DNA of 64,000 bases from Elysia chlorotica (taxonomy: Eukaryota > Mollusca > Gastropoda > Plakobranchidae). Where the stretch lies: positions 265,470 through 329,469 of the forward strand of contig RQTK01000215.1 of NCBI GenBank assembly GCA_003991915.1, written 5' to 3'. The position numbers were made by a program, and so were the translations under genes. The notes beneath the pieces are model-generated. The model saw nothing but the letters and a program-made list of their open reading frames with translations, had not been told where the DNA came from and did no database searches. Positions 58,050-64,000 of the stretch are shown here, in pieces (the stretch's first letter is position 1; every line of letters begins with the position of its first letter).

Positions 58050-61000
58050 ATAATGACTTTTTATTTAAAGATCTCAGAGATAACGCTGTATCATACGCGG
58101 GGGTAGGGGTGGGGTGCCAATATCCGTCTAGAAGGACTTGATCTGTGCTCATACTCAGGAGAAAGTTTCCTTTACTCCGGCCAGATAGATTCTTTCCCAC
58201 GCCACCCTGGGTTCTTTGTGAAAGGCACAAATCTTTCACATGTATTTTGCCATGGCGCACTTATGTTTCAGGGTCGCATAAAACTCACAATCTTCCATCA
58301 GAAGCCACACACTCTACATTTGGACTTTCAGAGGGCTGTTAATATTTGGTCGGCGAAAGAGAAGCAACTAGTTTGCCATTGTTGGTACATGTTCTGGCTG
58401 GCTGAAACTGTAAGAGCGGCGATCTTTCTGCTTTTTTCTTCTTCTTCTTCTTTCATTATTGCTTTAGTTTGCGCCTTTGTGGGTTTTTTTCCCTCTTGTT
58501 GGTATAGATATTCGTTGACCGTTTTACTAATTTTTCTTCGCGGTAACGTTGTATGGCTTTGACTGCCCCAACAAATATAAAACGTTGGTGTGGTTTTGTG
58601 ATACATCTAAGGGCTCATATAAAATGTTATCTTTTATTTTAGCATAACACTGACTACAACTGTTTCAATTAAGGAGTGAAAAATATTTTATTTTATTTCC
58701 AAAGGTGTAACATACAGAAAAAAGGGACAGAGTGAAAAATCGCATATTTGAAAAGTGAAAGGGTTTTAATTTTTAATGTATCATTAGATAGCCCTTATAT
58801 GGATAGAACATGTAGGATATCGGTTACTATTTAGCTTTTTTTATAATGTGATATTAAATAACCACAACTCTGTGAAATTACAAGGCAATTGAAAAATAAC
58901 GAAAACAACCAACACCCTGTCAAACGCAATTTGGGTGCACCAAAGAGATTCCCCTATAAATAGCCGTTCTTCTCTAAAAAAAAAAATCCCCCAGGGGAAC
59001 CTAGGAGACGTTAAACCCGGAGAGAGGGAGAATCTTCCCCCCTCCCTCTATAGAGTACTAAAAAAAACGAAAGAGGCGATCTGTAGAGCCCATAGGAGGT
59101 TAAGAAATGCCATGGTACAGAAAAGTGAACCATCCTAAATCACGCACACCTCAAACTAATCTCTGTCCATCCTTTTTACCTGTACGCCTAAAGAGCTGAA
59201 ATGACGTACGGTGTGATACGGTGACATTTTTTACAGTAACTAAAAATTGAAGAAACCTAATATAAATTGCTCTTCGGCAGACCACAGATAAGTTAGACTG
59301 GTATATACCAAGGATCGTCTGATGTCACTAGCGACTATCGAAAAAATTCCGAAATTGAAAGTAGGTTCCTGAAAAGAATAGGCAGCGTCCCAGAGTAACC
59401 AATAATAACTGTTCGATAATGTAACGTTATCGCTCTCGTGAAGAAAGACAAACATTGAAGTGACAGACAGCCTGGAAAAGATCGATAGCTTCCCTATTTT
59501 GAGCGATGCGTTGACTCCAAGGTCTATTTTGGACGCCTTGGTTGACTCGTATAAAAGCAAGTACACCTACATCTAGATAAAGCTATGATAATTATCTGCA
59601 ATTAGATCTAGATCTAGATACATTTTTTTTTTAATCTCTTGCAGAAATTGCACCAATTTATCAGCGGTAACCGCACCATTTACGATGATTTAAACAAGAT
59701 CTACCCTAGATCTAAATCTAAATTAGACCTAAGAGACCTAGAATTTAGAGTCAGGAAAAAAAATCTAAGACTAAGGTGAGAATCTAGATTAGAAACGCCC
59801 AATCATGGAGCTTCTAATGTTATTAAGACCGCTTTTTATCATTATTTTGCATGTGAATTTCTTTCGTGCTGCGGTTCTTCAATTTCACATTTTTAAAGAT
59901 CTAGATCTAGATCCAAAGATTAAAAGATTAAAATAAAGTCTATAGATCCAGACCTTTTTACAAGGTGGGAACTTTTAGCAAGGACCTGTTCTAGTTCAGC
60001 AGGAAGCACACATACGTTTCTGTCATTAGTGTCAAGCAAACTTGTGACAATTCACAAAGCATATTCACATTAGTATTGTGGTTTTTTTCTCTCTTGAATT
60101 CAGAACTTATAAATTTGGTATCTATAGATCAAGTAATGCTTGGCAAATGTTGAATTATTATTTAACCTATAACTCTCTTTTCATACAGTACAGTATCTTA
60201 CAGTTGTTGATGCAAACAAGGTTTACATTTGAAAACAATGATCGACTTAAGGGATACCTTAACTCTTTGCATACAGAGCCAAATCCACATTTTTATAGAG
60301 GTGCAAAGAAACCCCTTGACCTCTTCTGTAAGATAACCAAGATTTTTATTTAAAAGAAAATGTTAGTTTGGATTTCATTATGGTATATATGTGCGCCACA
60401 GCCTCAGAGCCTGTGGTGACCCGTTGTTATGGATATCTCCTTGAGACACACACTGTTTCGAGCCAGATACTAAAAATTAATTCCATTTCAGAGACAGGAC
60501 GGGTGTTTTTTTTTACACTTTCAAATCATGACAGTCTAACTTTATCCACTATTTAACCAAAAGAAAATCTAGATTTAAATTTTTGTATATATAGATGTGC
60601 AATACATCATAATTATCAGATGAAAAGATACCTGTCAGCCCTACTTAATAACAAAGTTTATGAGTGCAGACAGCGTAAATGAACAATCGGTTAAAAATTT
60701 TCACATTGAGTCATAGATCCGATCATGACTGCTCGAAACTAGCAAAATCGAACATTAGCTGCCTAGAGCGCCAGGGAGATAAATTACCTGTCTGGCAGCC
60801 GCTTAGGTCCGATGAGGTGGGATGGGAAGGCGGGTGTACATGCAGCGTGACAAGTTCAGCCAGGGTATTGCATTACAGCTTACTGCCAGTATACGTCTTA
60901 GAAGTAAACTTTTTTTTTTTTTTTAGCAAATTTTGATTTTTTGTGTTTTGTGTAAATCTACGATTTAATCTCCAGATTTGAACAGAATATCAAATAAAAG

Positions 61001-61915
61001 TTCAGATCTTTAGATGTTTAACCATGTAAAATTCACTACTCTAATTAACTCCTGTGCAAGTAAGACTGTAAATTTGTATGATCCAACTGTGTAATTATTC
61101 TAATTAATTTTTTTTAAATACCATCCTCACAAATAGTTAAAATTGGGTTTTTAAAATATTGTCTTCTACATAATGGTATTATAATTACAGTTTTGTAAAG
61201 AAGGACAAGTTTGTCTGAAGCGCATGATGTTTAACGTTTCACACTGAATTTTGTTCTTGATTCCGTAGCTTTATCTTTTGAGTTATGGTGTTACTTTTAT
61301 AAACTTTAGTTTGTGTATAATGCTTCTCTAAATTTGAAAAGAAAGTGGTAAACCATGGAGCTATTTTAATTGAAAACAATATCAGCAGCATCAATATTTA
61401 CATGTTTTTTTTACAACACCTGACTTACCATACAGAAAGCTATACATGTACATGAAAATGACGCAACATCTTTCCCAAGAATCTAGAATCCTTTCATTTT
61501 TCGTACCACATTAATATGTGTTGCAAGTTTCAACATCATTGAGAGTTTTAGAGCGATTGTCTATGCTTTGTTGAATGGAATGAAAGGGGACAAATAAACA
61601 CACTTTTTTCTTTATGCTAAGGATAATGAATTTCTGAAAACCAAATAGATTTTTTCCCCCAAACATTTACTTCGGAGAATTCTAGTTTATCGACCAATTT
61701 TGACAGTCAGGCCATTACAGTTTTCTAGCTAGCTACACAGTATTTATTTATTTGACCCACAATTTGGAGTAAGAAACACCAACCTGAATTCTCTCTTGTG
61801 GGAAGGATGAAGTTGGTTAGGAATATTAAACAGTTTTACCTGACCTTTTGACTGATTGACTGATGCCTGAGTCAATACTATGTTTCATATTGTATAGTAT
61901 TAAAATCAGGTCCAA
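58050..61915. other. Intergenic stretch, no exon supported
   Basis: Contains an AGATCT-rich patch (59580-59920), a T20 run near 60909-60924 and short open frames without family similarity. The 5'UTR of the gene at the right edge could begin in here, but no promoter is recognisable. Confidence 0.35.
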
Positions 61916-61918
61916 TCA

Positions 61919-61920
61919 AG

Positions 61921-61966
<46 letters not shown>
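61919..61966. repeat. (TA)n/(GA)n compound microsatellite
   Basis: About 14 TA units pass directly into about 11 GA units. Confidence 0.95.
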
Positions 61967-61968
<2 letters not shown>

Positions 61969-62745
61969 CTAGTGAGAAACAGTGAGAGAGAGAGAGAGAG
62001 GGGGAGAGAGAGACACACACACACAATGAGAGAAGGAGATTAGAGACAGAGGAAAAGTGGGAGAGAGACTTAAGGGGGAGGGAGGGAGGGAGAGACAGAA
62101 ATATAGACATTAAAAAGAGGGAAGGGAGAGATACAAAGTGAGAGATGGTGAGAAAGGGACATGGAGAGAGAGATGGAGAGGGACACAGATAAAGAGAGGG
62201 AGGAGATAGAACAAGGATAGACAGAGAGATACGGGAATGAGGGAGAGATAGTGAGAAACAGAGAGGGATAGACATATGGATAGAGGGGGAATGGAGATAG
62301 AGAGGGGCAGGGAGGGAGAGACAAATACAAAAAGGGGGTTGGTTGAGTAATAGATAAATAGAGACAGAAACATAGGCAGAGAAATAGACGGAGAAGAAAG
62401 AAAGGGAGAAAGAAAGGGTTGGAGATAGAATGAGGGTAAATAGGGAGACATAGTAGGAGGGTAGGGATGGTTAAGAGAAAGACAGAGAGAGAGGATGCAG
62501 GGAGGGCGACAGAGAGAAAAAGAGAGAGAGGGGAGGCAGAGCGAGGGAGGGAGAGAAAGAGACTTAAAAAGAGAGAGGAGAGGGAGAGGCAGAAGGAGAC
62601 AAAGTGAGAGAAGGAATGAGAGAGGGGCTGGGAGGGAGAGACAGACAGAATCATATTGAGAGCAAAAGAGTGGGAGTTGATGGAAGGAGGAGAAAGACAT
62701 AAAAACATAAACAGCAAGAGAGAGAGTGTGTGTGTGTGTGTGTGT
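61945..62745. repeat. ~800-bp polypurine (GA-rich) block
   Basis: The plus strand is nearly all A and G, with irregular GGGAGAGAGA units and only scattered pyrimidines. It ends in (GT)n at 62728-62744. The long minus-strand Ser/Leu/Pro frames across it come from this composition and are not genes. Confidence 0.9.
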
Positions 62746-63419
62746 CTAACTAGCCAAAAGAAAAGAGCATCAAGTGTCTTACTAGCCAAAAGAAAAGAGC
62801 ATCAAATTTTATCACATTATTTTGTAGACCATCAAAACAGTTGGCAAACATTGTTTTAACGCATCAGCATGAACACATACACATATGTGTACTGATAATC
62901 CTTTGGATAATCATGGAAGGTACTGGTTTTTATCTCACCATTGTCAATCAACTTTTTATCTTAGTGGGAAGTACTTTTTCATATTGGTTAAGATAATATG
63001 AACCTCTCAAATAACCCTAGTGTGTGCTTTTGTTTTATCATATCATGAGGTGCATCTCAGTGAAAAATGTTTATAGCTTGTCACAAATAGTAATTATTAT
63101 TTACTTTACTAGCAAAAGAAAATATTGTCATATTAAGCTTGCCAGTAACTGCTCGTTTTTTTCTTTTTTTTGTGTGTGTGTGTTTTGCCCAGACTTGTAT
63201 GAGATCAAAGATTGTGTGAACATTTAAGGGCTAGTGTAAAAATGCTTGAGCAAATTTGTAAAACCTAACTGTATTATTATCTTTGATTATTATCAAGCTG
63301 CTATAGACTTTAATTTGCTTGAAGTTAGGCTGTGACAATATGTTAAATTTGTGTGTGTGTGTGTGTTTGAGACAGAAGTTGTTGAAACATAAGCCTTATG
63401 AATTTTGTTGTTTTTGCAG

Positions 63420-63573
63420 TATGAGACTCTGATTTGAAACTCTTATAAGGAGCATTAAGCCATGATAGGAGTTGCATCATTTGCCATTGGCGTGTTGTCA
63501 GTGGTAACATTCTTGGTATTCCAAAGACGCCTTAACTCCAAACAATCAAAAAGAGGGTTGTACCATTTGCCAG
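63420..63573 (+). CDS. First coding exon of a partial gene, N-terminal membrane anchor
   Basis: The exon follows a good acceptor (GTTTTTGCAG at 63410-63419) with about 42 nt of 5'UTR. Its ATG is at 63462, and it ends at CCAG|GTTAGT (63573/63574) in phase 1. The 37 complete codons read MIGVASFAIGVLSVVTFLVF, then a basic stretch QRRLNSKQSKRGLYHLP. A hydrophobic segment followed by basic residues and a Pro-rich start is usual for signal-anchored microsomal enzymes such as cytochromes P450. The visible exon is too short to assign a family. The rest lies beyond the window. Confidence 0.55.
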
Positions 63574-64000
63574 GTTAGTAAATAAAATAAATAAAATTTT
63601 AGCTACATATTTTACTTTGTGCTATTCATAGATCAAAATATATATCTTATTGTAAATCTAAAACTCTTTTTTATGGAAATTCATCAGCTTTTTTTGTGAT
63701 AAATTCAATCCATGTAACAAGTAGAGTTAGGCTTTTCATAGTCTGAGTTCCACCTGTTGTTTGCTATTTTCTATTTATTTGTCTTGTCTCTTGTCAATAC
63801 TAACATCCTACCATAACTGCCCTAACGCTCACCCTAGCATACCTGAAGCCACATTCTAGTGGTTTTAGACTTTAAAGTATGTCAAATGTGCAATATTTGG
63901 CTGTTTTATCATTAGATGCAGTTGCTTAATTTGTTGTCCTAATCTTGCATATTAAAATCAAGGATTGTAAGCCTGAAAGACCTACATATCCCATAGAAGA

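Noticed and set aside
58145-58606. Overlapping frames on both strands with MITE-like neighbourhood
   Set aside because: No domain similarity, and mutual overlap on both strands indicates chance open frames.
62070-62789. 239- and 196-residue Ser/Leu/Pro-rich minus-strand open frames
   Set aside because: They are translations of the polypurine block; dinucleotide-like composition gives long stop-free frames in several phases and no domain is present.

Overview
This is eukaryotic, animal-type genomic DNA. It is AT-rich, and its protein-coding genes are split by GT-AG introns and embedded in dense repeats: SINEs, LINE fragments, an LTR element, MITE-like elements, foldback sequences and many microsatellites. 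No bacterial, plasmid, CRISPR or rRNA features are present. The domain make-up, the tRNA-derived SINEs and the frequent ACATGTA and TAGATCTAGA words suggest a lophotrochozoan, probably a gastropod mollusc. That placement is inference only.

Four genes were reconstructed by joining exons by hand, checking splice sites and reading phase. (1) Plus strand, 7411-15343: an ABHD4/ABHD5-type alpha/beta hydrolase, eight coding exons, 524 residues, with an intact GxSxG serine and an unusual acidic C-terminal tail. Its 3' untranslated region holds a perfect 106-bp inverted repeat. (2) Minus strand, 22663-30134: USB1, the U6 snRNA 3'-end phosphodiesterase, seven coding exons, 332 residues, with both HxS motifs and one GC-AG intron. 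(3) Plus strand, 37246-38343: a single-coding-exon, 365-residue protein that looks like a degenerate alpha-kinase. It keeps the zinc-site pattern but lacks the expected catalytic acidic residues. It has a TATA box and a probable 5'UTR intron. (4) Minus strand, 46098-57454: CTDP1/FCP1, the RNA polymerase II CTD phosphatase, six coding exons, 853 residues, with DxDxT and BRCT domains. A fifth gene begins at the right edge (63462-63573), where only its N-terminal membrane-anchor exon is visible.

The left 7 kb is accessory: a coding-phase minisatellite (1-245), AT-rich palindromes, a ~1.4 kb foldback element (about 3365-4765) and a 40-bp satellite with a built-in hairpin at two places. A ~1.5-kb dispersed repeat recurs in introns of all three multi-exon genes. 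LINE fragments lie at 19.7-20.5, 24.5-25.0, 44.6 and 53-54.3 kb. A Ty3/gypsy-like 3' end with LTR lies at 39.3-40.4 kb. Related tRNA-derived SINEs are scattered from 31 to 57 kb. A ~0.8-kb polypurine block occupies 61.95-62.75 kb.

There is no operon logic. USB1 (U6 snRNA processing) and CTDP1 (Pol II CTD recycling) both act in nuclear RNA metabolism, but their proximity may be chance. The most unusual items are the perfect 3'UTR inverted repeat, the zinc-site-only alpha-kinase-like protein, the nested palindrome/foldback region and the hairpin-bearing satellite.
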